Assembly (NCBI GenBank): GCA_937897365.1
Contig: CALCOP010000087.1
Location: forward strand, 1-13,464
DNA from: an uncultured euryarchaeote
Lineage (GTDB): Archaea > Thermoplasmatota > Poseidoniia > Poseidoniales > Poseidoniaceae
DNA: 13,464 nt
Reading direction: 5' to 3'
Positions within the stretch are counted from its first letter, which is position 1. Each line of letters opens with the position of its first letter. The notes beneath the pieces are model-generated. The model ran no database searches. It saw only the letters and a program-made list of their open reading frames with translations, and had not been told where the DNA came from. Positions 6,959 to 13,464 of the stretch are shown here, piece by piece. A program made the translations under genes and the position numbers.

Positions 6959-7762
6959 TCAAGCGATACGTTCAACGGTTTCTGGCGTAATTCCTTCTTC
7001 AGGAGTAACGCGGAAGACAAGAATTTTCAAATTTTCAGGCGCATTGCGGAACTTGGAGACAATCATCGAAGTTTCGAAATCGGTACCTATTGTTCGAACC
7101 TGGAACGAAAGTACCATGTCTGCAATCGATGCCAATTCCTGCTTTACGATAGGATCAAGACCGTTTGTAGACACAGACACCAGCAGCAAACCACGGTTTA
7201 ATTGTGCATGTGCCTGTAACATACGTACCATGGCAACAACACGAGAAGGGTCCTCACGTTGTAAGAAGAAATCTAAACTGTCGATAACGGCTCTAAAGTA
7301 TGGCCCGAGTGCCATGACTTCGTTGGTAACCTCGGTCAAATAATCTTGGGTATTGTCATCGACGAATCGCGTTTGCGCCAGTCGTCGGATGTCGTCAAGA
7401 CGAAAACCCTCGAGTCGATAACGACTTGCAAGGAGTTCTCGCTCTAAGACCGTTGAATTGTATTCTTCACCAATTGTTCGAACACTGATATCGAGAGGCC
7501 AGCTGTATTTTTGGAAAATCCTGATAATTTCTTGTTGACCCTCATTGGTAGAGATGTAGAGTGTATTTTCAGCCTCTTCAGCCGGTGATGTAAATTGTTT
7601 AGCGAACAATTCGCTTCCAGAACCCGTATCCGTGAATGCAACCATCATGAATCCGCGTGGTACGCCCCCGTGCATCTCATTATCGAACTTCGGAACACCA
7701 AATGAACCAACTTTTCCAAAGAACTCTTCATCTTCCGGGTCAAATTCAATCTTACGAGCCAT
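6959..7762 (-). CDS. KaiC-like RecA-fold protein with a degenerate P-loop
   Basis: A 267-residue RecA/KaiC-family protein. The opening FGVPKFDNEMHGGVPRGFMMVAF (21-43) parallels the KaiC G...LD..L.GG.P.G start. Where a Walker A should read GSGKT, it has TDTGSGSELFAKQF (44-57): the essential Lys is Ser and the following Thr is Glu. A Walker B-like strand, RAVIDSLDFFL (157-167), is kept. It probably binds ATP poorly or not at all and acts as a structural or regulatory partner. The ATG at 7762 is chosen because GAGGTG lies six bases upstream; an in-frame GTG at 7771 is part of that ribosome site. It is third of three adjacent RecA-fold genes, 10 bp after the second, which implies one transcript. 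No specific function is recognised. Confidence 0.85.
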   Translation of the reverse strand: MARKIEFDPEDEEFFGKVGSFGVPKFDNEMHGGVPRGFMMVAFTDTGSGSELFAKQFTSPAEEAENTLYISTNEGQQEIIRIFQKYSWPLDISVRTIGEEYNSTVLERELLASRYRLEGFRLDDIRRLAQTRFVDDNTQDYLTEVTNEVMALGPYFRAVIDSLDFFLQREDPSRVVAMVRMLQAHAQLNRGLLLVSVSTNGLDPIVKQELASIADMVLSFQVRTIGTDFETSMIVSKFRNAPENLKILVFRVTPEEGITPETVERIA

Positions 7763-7772
7763 AGTGAACACC

Positions 7773-8378
7773 TCAATTAATCAAAACCTGACCTCTGTCG
7801 ATTAAATCGGTACAGTATAAGTCGAGATTGGCAAGAACCAATGGTGGAGTTTGATCGGGAACATTGAGGATAACAGAAAGAACTTCTCTTTGGCGAAAGG
7901 TGTTGATGAATGTATGGAGATATTCCGCAAGCATGCGCTCGTCATTATAGATAGCGAGAGCATTAACGCTGTCCAAGAACACAAAATTCCGCAGTGATGT
8001 GGTCATTCGCAAGATATACATTGTTCGAAGAAGGACTGATTCGAGCATGATAGGACTATCAACGAAATGAATGTTTGAGTATTCCACATCCGTACCTCCA
8101 AGGATACCAGATGATACCAAATCAATGAATTGAATTCGCGAGATGTATTCATCTGAAAGTCCTATTGATTTGAATTCTTCAATTCGCTCAGCAGCCCCGA
8201 CGCTTGCGCAAATGTAGACGCCACCCATCTCGTGGTCCCTCATCAAAGGAACCAAGGTACTTGCAGTAACGTTGAACGCATTTGAATTGCCGAAGCGAAC
8301 TTGAATTGCACTGCTAAGGCTGACATCAAGCGCCAGCTGTTCGGCGATGCGGTCATCAAGTACGAGGTTAGAATACAT
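7773..8378 (-). CDS. Short KaiC/RecA-fold protein lacking a P-loop
   Basis: A 201-residue protein I cannot name. Its layout follows a RecA core. The strand AIQVRFGNSNAFNVTA (25-40) sits where the P-loop would be but has neither GxGK nor Ser/Thr in register. Next come a helix and the strand GGVYICAS, then a Walker B-like strand, NFVFLDSVNALAIYND (130-145), and SVILNVPDQTPP (168-179), where KaiC proteins have their next core strand. It looks like a truncated, catalytically dead relative of its upstream neighbour. AGGTG lies seven bases before the ATG, and only 2 bp separate it from the preceding stop, so translation is almost certainly coupled. No signal peptide or membrane helix. Confidence 0.75.
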   Translation of the reverse strand: MYSNLVLDDRIAEQLALDVSLSSAIQVRFGNSNAFNVTASTLVPLMRDHEMGGVYICASVGAAERIEEFKSIGLSDEYISRIQFIDLVSSGILGGTDVEYSNIHFVDSPIMLESVLLRTMYILRMTTSLRNFVFLDSVNALAIYNDERMLAEYLHTFINTFRQREVLSVILNVPDQTPPLVLANLDLYCTDLIDRGQVLIN

Positions 8379-8380
8379 GT

Positions 8381-9169
8381 TCAGGCACCTACTTTGTTGG
8401 TCTTATCATGCTGAGCGCCCCACTTGAGCATTGGCGTAAGCATTACCCCGAGCGGAGTGAGTTCAATTGCGTGTTTGGCGCGACTATGAGCGGTTCCTCT
8501 CATCTTGACAACTTGAAGGAAACGTAGCAAGTGACCCATTCGTTCAACATCGCCCATGACAATGATTCCATCGGCAATTGCTTCCTCGACACCGAAGGAG
8601 GACCAGTGAGCATTCTCTGTAGCCGACGTGATCTCTGAAATGAGTATTGTCGTACAACCCAGTGAAGCCAACTTCTTACCAAGCGTAAAGAGGAAGTCAC
8701 GAATCAATTGTTCGGATTTAATTTTGTAACACAAAGTCGTGACTGAATCAATGACCAACCGAGTAGCACCAATTTCGTGAACAATATTGATGATTGCTTT
8801 AATCAGCGCGTGAACATCATCGAGGTCGAACGATGCTTTGTCCAAGCCGAGCCAAGAGTATAGCACGTCCATGTCAAACACGTTGATTTTACCCGAATCA
8901 ACCATTTTCATGTCAAAAAAGGCGTATTGTCGAATGTTTTCAAGGAGTTTAATCGACGGTTCTGTCGCGGTAAAGTGTGCACATGATTCAGGCAATTTCG
9001 CTAATGCACCACGAACGAGAAATTCCATTGCGAGCGTCGTCTTTCCAGATCCACATGTCCCTGCAGCAAGCACGGTTGAGCCGTGGGGTATCCCGCCGCG
9101 AAGGATTTCATCCAATCCATGAATGCCTGTTATACAGCGGTCACGGGTGTAAACGGAAGTCGACTGCAT
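8381..9169 (-). CDS. KaiC-like ATPase with intact Walker A and B (RAD55/ArlH-type family)
   Basis: A single-domain KaiC-family ATPase of 262 residues. The N-terminus TGIHGLDEILRGGIPHGSTV (14-33) is the family hallmark. Walker A is GTCGSGKTT (37-45), Walker B is RLVIDSVTTL (137-146), and the KMRGT motif of KaiC-type proteins (222-226) lies in FLQVVKMRGTAHSR. The segment TATEPS (67-72) corresponds to the catalytic glutamate region; only one Glu is present, where double-Glu forms have two. It should bind and hydrolyse ATP as an oligomer. In archaea, relatives serve in signalling, the archaellum motor (ArlH) and clock-like systems; nothing here decides between them. It is the first and only apparently active member of the three-gene cluster, 76 bp after the LTD-protein gene. 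Confidence 0.88.
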   Translation of the reverse strand: MQSTSVYTRDRCITGIHGLDEILRGGIPHGSTVLAAGTCGSGKTTLAMEFLVRGALAKLPESCAHFTATEPSIKLLENIRQYAFFDMKMVDSGKINVFDMDVLYSWLGLDKASFDLDDVHALIKAIINIVHEIGATRLVIDSVTTLCYKIKSEQLIRDFLFTLGKKLASLGCTTILISEITSATENAHWSSFGVEEAIADGIIVMGDVERMGHLLRFLQVVKMRGTAHSRAKHAIELTPLGVMLTPMLKWGAQHDKTNKVGA

Positions 9170-9245
9170 GTGAATCTGTACAGACCAATGGGCTTGGGTT
9201 CATGAAGCATCCGCTAAATGGAGGTCAAAATAGGTAAAGAGAGCC

Positions 9246-10367
9246 TCAGAGATAATCGCCTGGGGAAGGGTTCGTCTCAACGCTCCAAGTCGCCCCCAGA
9301 CCATCAAGGGTTCGGGTTGCGCTCAACGATTCACCCAGTGAAGTGAACAAGTCGGAAGCTCCACCCCACTCTACGGTCATGACGTCGTAGGGTTGGGCCT
9401 CGAAAATTTGCGTGTAACGTAATGAGAGGGTTCCGCGCCCGTCGGTAAGAAGATTGATTGAACCTACGCCAAGAAATGATTCTTGAGACAGGTCGATAAC
9501 TTGAGAGGCATTTCCAGATTCTTGAGAGAGTGCATCACCCGTCAAAAGAACAGTCGAGTGGCCAGAAATTACACCTTCTTTCAAAAGGAGATTATTCGTA
9601 AAGGAAGATGAGGTGTGATTGAGAGACCAGCCACGTAAAGATATGGCGAAGTCATTCGGATTATAGATTTCAATCCACTCGGGACCCGATGACATTGGCC
9701 GAACCATAACTTCGGTCAAATGCAGGTCATTGTTTTTCTTACCACCCTTGTGTACCTCAAAAATAACTTGGAGGATTTCTCCATTCTGAGAAAATTGCCG
9801 ATGAGCGTTTGAAGAAGCCGGAGCAGTCGAACGCTCTGTGCCACCCGAAAAGAGCTCAAGTCCGATTCGAGATGAATCATTCGACACAATTACTTCAATG
9901 GACAAAAACAGAGAGTACCCTTCATCAAGACCAAGACCCAAAGCCATATTTTCTTCAGAAACATTATGCAATGCAGCAATTCTCATGTGGTCGAGAATAC
10001 CGTCCTTAACCAATCCAGTTTGCACTCTTCCATCATCGAGTTGAACAGCGCTGTAAAGATGCCATTCGGAGGTAGAATTTGCATAATCAAGGCCTTCTGG
10101 ACCCATAGGAACAAACCAGCCTCCATCAGAAGTCAAACGGTCGAGCCCCTGTACTGCTGAACGGTCGATTCGATCGACATTCGGGTCATTGGAGCCCATT
10201 TGAAGCTGAGCCAAGGAGAGAAAGGCTGTGAGAATCATGAGGAATAAAGTAAACGCAGAAAGGAATTCGATGACGGCCGTAAGAGCATTGTCGTCCCTTT
10301 CCAAAGAACGAAAACCCTCACTGCGCATGAGCATTGGTATGTTCGACGATTGAAGAGGTTGCCGCAT
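9246..10367 (-). CDS. Membrane-anchored protein with type IV pilin-like N-terminus and C-terminal LTD domain
   Basis: A secreted or surface protein of 373 residues. A short basic N-terminus ends in ERDDNALTAVIEFLSAF, followed by one hydrophobic helix (about 30-53). This resembles archaeal class III (prepilin peptidase) signals of the DDRA/G-x-SPVIG type, including an acidic residue (E34) early in the helix. A beta-rich middle region follows (about 80-205). Residues 215-373 form a lamin-tail domain, with LTEVMVRPMSSGPEWIEIYN then ISLRGWSL and a final ATWSVETNPSPGDYL. The ATG at 10367 is preferred: an AT-rich ATAATTT lies 23 bases upstream, fitting leaderless transcription. An in-frame GTG at 10448 would overlap the divergent gene, and ATG codons at 10334 and 10328 are also possible. 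Function unknown; surface adhesion or assembly is inference. Confidence 0.78.
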   Translation of the reverse strand: MRQPLQSSNIPMLMRSEGFRSLERDDNALTAVIEFLSAFTLFLMILTAFLSLAQLQMGSNDPNVDRIDRSAVQGLDRLTSDGGWFVPMGPEGLDYANSTSEWHLYSAVQLDDGRVQTGLVKDGILDHMRIAALHNVSEENMALGLGLDEGYSLFLSIEVIVSNDSSRIGLELFSGGTERSTAPASSNAHRQFSQNGEILQVIFEVHKGGKKNNDLHLTEVMVRPMSSGPEWIEIYNPNDFAISLRGWSLNHTSSSFTNNLLLKEGVISGHSTVLLTGDALSQESGNASQVIDLSQESFLGVGSINLLTDGRGTLSLRYTQIFEAQPYDVMTVEWGGASDLFTSLGESLSATRTLDGLGATWSVETNPSPGDYL

Positions 10368-10454
10368 GGAGACGGGGGAAATAGTCAAATTATCGCAAAT
10401 ATGCCCCCTTCGGGGGCGATGAGTCTTTGAAGCCCCGATGTGAGGCACCTGCTA
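10368..10454. promoter_or_regulatory. Divergent promoter region with a GC-rich hairpin
   Basis: These 87 bp separate the starts of two divergent surface-protein genes. An AT-rich block at 10386-10402 contains ATAATTT for the minus-strand gene (10387-10393) and AAATAT for the plus-strand gene (10397-10402), both at plausible TATA distances. Immediately to the right is GCCCCC-TTC-GGGGGC (10403-10417), a perfect 6-bp inverted repeat that would fall near the plus-strand transcription start. GTGAGG, nine bases before the plus-strand ATG, may be its ribosome site. TATA calls are by eye. Confidence 0.45.
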
Positions 10455-13406
10455 ATGTCGCGCTATGCTCCACGTGATTCGAGGCGGAAATGCGAAAGTA
10501 TTTCACTTGTTTTTCTTCTCCTCGTTGCCTCTTTAACCGGGCTTTTAACACTCCCAAGTGCCGCTGCATCTGAACCAGGTGACCTCTCCATCAAGGCGAC
10601 AAATGCTCCACTCGAGGATGCATGGCAGTCCTCATGGGATCCTATCACATTCAATATCTCGATTGCCAATGAAGGACTCCAATCCATCTCGAGCAGAGTC
10701 TTGTGGTGGTATGCTTGCGAAGGGTTTGTTGATACCGCTGTGTGCAAATCAAATTTTGACGAACGTGGAAGTTTCTCCCTACCCGTCATTTACCCTGGAA
10801 CAATTGCCGATTACAGTTCCAGCAACTCGTGGAACCCTTCGGGAGATGAAGGAACCTACACCATAGTCTACGCCTTCGATTTACAAGACCAAGATCCAAG
10901 TGATGACGCTTTAACCTTCCACATCAACCTTACACGGTCTTTTGTTGACCTCGCAATTGATACATCGTATGACCCAACCAGTATTCTAACTGACCTTGCT
11001 GTTTATTCGGGCAACTCAATTCTCAATACAAATGTCAATTATGACATGCAAATAGTCGGGTCAGTCACTGCTTGTGGAACATGTAACTTTGTTGCTGAAA
11101 TCGGTTGGCAGTTGTGGAATGAAGATGAATCAATGATGCTCGCAGAATCATACACAAACGTATCGAATTTACCTTCCTGGGGCGGGGTATCATCTTTCTC
11201 TCGCGCTATGCCAACATTTACTCACTCAAGCCAGGGGACCTTCAATCTCGTGTGGGGGATGTTCAGCAGCACTGGAACTCCTTATGCGGATTTAAACTCG
11301 GAAAATGACCTTTCAAAGATTTCCATTATCTTTGATGATACGATCGATTTACAAGCCACATCGATGGTACCCGGCCATGATTCAACCTCAAGCAATTACT
11401 ATTTTGGAGAAGATATGGTTCACTCAACAATTACCAATAAAGGAAATCTAACAATTGCTGTCGCCACAATCTCCTTCCAAGTCTACGACCAGATTGGAGA
11501 TGTTGAAGATGAAATTCAATGCATATTGAATGATTTGAAACCAGGTGAAGTTGAAACCTGTATGTTCAATCTTACCACAGTTGGTGATGGACGCACATTG
11601 ACGATCAGCGTTCCAGTAAACTTCGACGAAGGAACTGATGCAAAAATGGGCGATAACAGTTTGAGTGAACTTACTGACATCCTTGCTGGAGACATTAATG
11701 CAGTCATTTCTCAGAGCAACCCACTTGGTACATACACAACGGGAGATTACATCGAAATGGTCGCAAGAACTGGGTCTACAGCTGCTGCCCCACTGAATTA
11801 TTCCTGGTGGGTATCCGGCATCATCAATCTCGGATATGGCCAACTGCTCAACATCTCAGGCTCTGTGCTTGGACTGGGCGACCATACCATCACACTGCGC
11901 GTTACGGACAACTTTGGAGAGTTGGAGACTGTTCATGAAGATATTACACTTTACAATTATGTGAGTCTTGATAACGAACCCTATTTCACTGGCCAAGCCG
12001 TGACTCGGTCGGTGTCTTACCTCAATCACGATTCAATTTTACCCGTTCTTGGCACGCAATATGGCATTGGAGAAGGGAGAGAGCCATTGCTGTTACTTTC
12101 TTTTGAAGTGCTGGCAACAGAAGATAATTCCAACAATACTGGCATGGATTACATGAACCTCCATCTCAATACCTCAGCTCTCCTACCAGAGAACATACCG
12201 CTTGATACCGTCGATATCCGATTCCTACCGACGCTTGATGACAATATTTGGACCGTGCTCGACATCTACACCAAAAATGAAGATCACTCGTTTGACGTAA
12301 CCCTTGACCAAAACGGTGTAATCCTCATCATTGGAAACTCACCCGCAGCCAATATCAGCATCGGCGAGGTTGAATTTGAACAACGAGAAGGTGGAATAAT
12401 TGAACTTCAATGGGACCCGAGCGGGGACACTGGAAATCCATACATTGGTTCATGGAACATTTACAAACTCACCGTCGAGAATAACGCTGGAACTATTTTC
12501 CCATCTCCATATCCTAATTTTAATGAATTTATTTGGGAAACCCTGACGCTCGATACACTGGTTGCATCTGTGGATACCGAGACGACATCGTGGATTGACC
12601 CTTCACCACTTGCAACAAACACTTGCGCATCCTATGCCGTCATGCCTGCGAACCGAGAAGGTATCCCCGATTTCCTTCATATTGAGGTCTCGAGAGATGA
12701 TTCTGGGCAACCCGTGGCTTTCTGTGGAGATGCAATTCCTCCTGAAAAAGCAGTCTCAAACTTGCAATATTCTGTGACATTCACCAATGATAGCGAATGT
12801 TACAAAATTGAAAATGATTGGTCGATGTGTTATGACTTGAACATGACTTGGACTTGGCCTGAACAAGAGACAACGGGGGACGTGACATGGAACCTCTATC
12901 GAACCGATCAACAACCTGCGGGAATTGATTTAAGTTTCTTGACGCCTCTTGAAACAGGTCTGACTGGAGATGAGGGCGAGACAGGATATTACAACCAAAG
13001 TGGTATTGAGGATGAAAATATACGACCTTATCGAACCTTCTACTATGTTCTCGCACCTGTCGACTCTGTCGGTAATCAATTGCTTGAAGTCAACTATCCA
13101 GTAAACTCCGCTCGAATTGTCATTCAAGACCAATGGTGGGATTACAACCAACACCTCATTCCAATACCGCCTCCAGAGCCTGAACCACCTCTTGGCGTTG
13201 AGTGGCTTGGAACGCTTTCAGACTATATGGAAGTAGATGAATTCAAGACAACCGGTCTTGTTGCCTTGATTACCCTTGTTATGAGCATGATTTCTCTCCC
13301 TCTGATTATCAAAAAGAGAAAGCGACTGTCTCGAATTATGAAGGCTCGAAATCGACGTGCAGGAGCTCGAGTTACTGCTGATGAATTCGAAGATTTCTTC
13401 GACTGA
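10455..13406 (+). CDS. Large secreted surface protein: CARDB-like, PKD-like and FN3-like domains, C-terminal membrane anchor
   Basis: A 983-residue single-pass surface protein. Residues 1-39 are a Sec-type signal: a basic n-region with RRK, the hydrophobic stretch ISLVFLLLVASLTGLLTL, and a SAAAS cleavage region. Three CARDB-like beta-sandwich units follow (about 44-162, 163-297, 298-410), each with an N-x-G turn or D-rich end. A PKD-like domain (about 411-505) ends in GLGDHTITLRVTDNFGELET. A less clear beta region (505-635) and two FN3-like domains with SWNIYKL and TWNLYRT strands (about 640-760 and 762-890) come next, then a Pro-rich linker PIPPPEPEPPLG. One membrane helix (about 934-952) is followed by KKRKR and a 30-residue cytoplasmic tail ending in acidic and Phe residues. 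Many N-x-S/T sequons suggest glycosylation. No catalytic domain is seen, so a cell-envelope or adhesion role is likely. The ATG at 10455 is preferred over an in-frame GTG at 10440. Confidence 0.85.
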   Translation: MSRYAPRDSRRKCESISLVFLLLVASLTGLLTLPSAAASEPGDLSIKATNAPLEDAWQSSWDPITFNISIANEGLQSISSRVLWWYACEGFVDTAVCKSNFDERGSFSLPVIYPGTIADYSSSNSWNPSGDEGTYTIVYAFDLQDQDPSDDALTFHINLTRSFVDLAIDTSYDPTSILTDLAVYSGNSILNTNVNYDMQIVGSVTACGTCNFVAEIGWQLWNEDESMMLAESYTNVSNLPSWGGVSSFSRAMPTFTHSSQGTFNLVWGMFSSTGTPYADLNSENDLSKISIIFDDTIDLQATSMVPGHDSTSSNYYFGEDMVHSTITNKGNLTIAVATISFQVYDQIGDVEDEIQCILNDLKPGEVETCMFNLTTVGDGRTLTISVPVNFDEGTDAKMGDNSLSELTDILAGDINAVISQSNPLGTYTTGDYIEMVARTGSTAAAPLNYSWWVSGIINLGYGQLLNISGSVLGLGDHTITLRVTDNFGELETVHEDITLYNYVSLDNEPYFTGQAVTRSVSYLNHDSILPVLGTQYGIGEGREPLLLLSFEVLATEDNSNNTGMDYMNLHLNTSALLPENIPLDTVDIRFLPTLDDNIWTVLDIYTKNEDHSFDVTLDQNGVILIIGNSPAANISIGEVEFEQREGGIIELQWDPSGDTGNPYIGSWNIYKLTVENNAGTIFPSPYPNFNEFIWETLTLDTLVASVDTETTSWIDPSPLATNTCASYAVMPANREGIPDFLHIEVSRDDSGQPVAFCGDAIPPEKAVSNLQYSVTFTNDSECYKIENDWSMCYDLNMTWTWPEQETTGDVTWNLYRTDQQPAGIDLSFLTPLETGLTGDEGETGYYNQSGIEDENIRPYRTFYYVLAPVDSVGNQLLEVNYPVNSARIVIQDQWWDYNQHLIPIPPPEPEPPLGVEWLGTLSDYMEVDEFKTTGLVALITLVMSMISLPLIIKKRKRLSRIMKARNRRAGARVTADEFEDFFD

Positions 13407-13409
13407 ATA

Positions 13410-13464
13410 TGGCGCGGCAGGGGAGATTTGAACTCCCGAGGTGAAACACCACTGGATTAGCAAT
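13410..13464 (-). tRNA. tRNA-Ser(GCU), 3' half, truncated by window edge
   Basis: Reading the minus strand, the visible part starts at the last base of the anticodon 5' stem. The loop TTGCTAA has anticodon GCT (13459-13461), followed by the stem TCCAG. A long variable arm GGTG-TTT-CACC marks a class II tRNA. The T-arm is GGGAG-TTCAAAT-CTCCC (13421-13437), the acceptor strand is CTGCCGC (13414-13420), the discriminator base is G (13413), and an encoded CCA occupies 13410-13412. GCT anticodon, long variable arm and G discriminator together identify serine. The D-arm and 5' acceptor strand lie outside the window; 5' GCGGCAG is predicted there. Confidence 0.93.

Noticed and set aside
7763..7771. 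GTG start for the third KaiC-like gene
   Set aside because: The GTG is part of the GAGGTG ribosome site that is well placed for the ATG at 7762.
10368..10448. GTG start for the LTD-domain gene
   Set aside because: It would overlap the divergent gene's upstream signals and add an Arg/His-rich stretch before the pilin-like segment; the ATG at 10367 has a TATA-like element at leaderless distance.
11448..11843. 131-codon minus-strand open frame inside the large surface-protein gene
   Set aside because: Antisense to a continuous, well-structured coding region, with no ribosome site or domain.

Overview
The window is archaeal. It carries an A-type (A1Ao) ATP synthase operon in the order H-I-K-E-C-F-A, KaiC-type RecA-fold proteins, a pilin-like N-terminus, a large secreted CARDB/PKD-like surface protein, and Shine-Dalgarno sites of the GAGG/GGAGG type. 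Moderate GC, LTD-domain secreted proteins and this gene mix suggest a marine euryarchaeon such as Marine Group II (Ca. Poseidoniales, Thermoplasmata). That placement is inference; no 16S gene is present.

Layout. Positions 1-6026 (minus strand) hold the ATP synthase operon, read from right to left: atpH, atpI, atpK, atpE, atpC, atpF and the 5' part of atpA, which runs off the left edge. Genes are separated by 6-63 bp and most have a clear Shine-Dalgarno site. Positions 6121-6870 (minus) encode a UbiE/MenG-type methyltransferase. Positions 6959-9169 (minus) hold three tightly packed RecA/KaiC-fold genes; only the first has an intact P-loop, the second has lost it, and the third has a degenerate one. 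Positions 9246-10367 (minus) encode a membrane-anchored protein with a type IV pilin-like N-terminus and a C-terminal lamin-tail (LTD) domain. Divergent from it, 10455-13406 (plus) encodes a 983-residue secreted protein anchored by one C-terminal membrane helix. The 3' half of a tRNA-Ser(GCU) gene (minus) fills the right edge, three bases from that stop codon.

The most striking observation is in atpI. The stator/ion-channel subunit carries an in-frame insertion of roughly 120 residues between its cytoplasmic arm and its membrane domain. The insertion holds a His/Glu-rich tract followed by two textbook EF-hand calcium-binding loops 37 residues apart. A calcium-sensing module built into a rotary ATP synthase would be a new mode of control, if it is functional. 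The second is the KaiC-like triad, which looks like a hetero-oligomeric ATPase in which one active subunit works with two catalytically dead paralogues.

No mobile elements, CRISPR arrays or rRNA genes are visible. No stretch over 300 bp lacks a gene.
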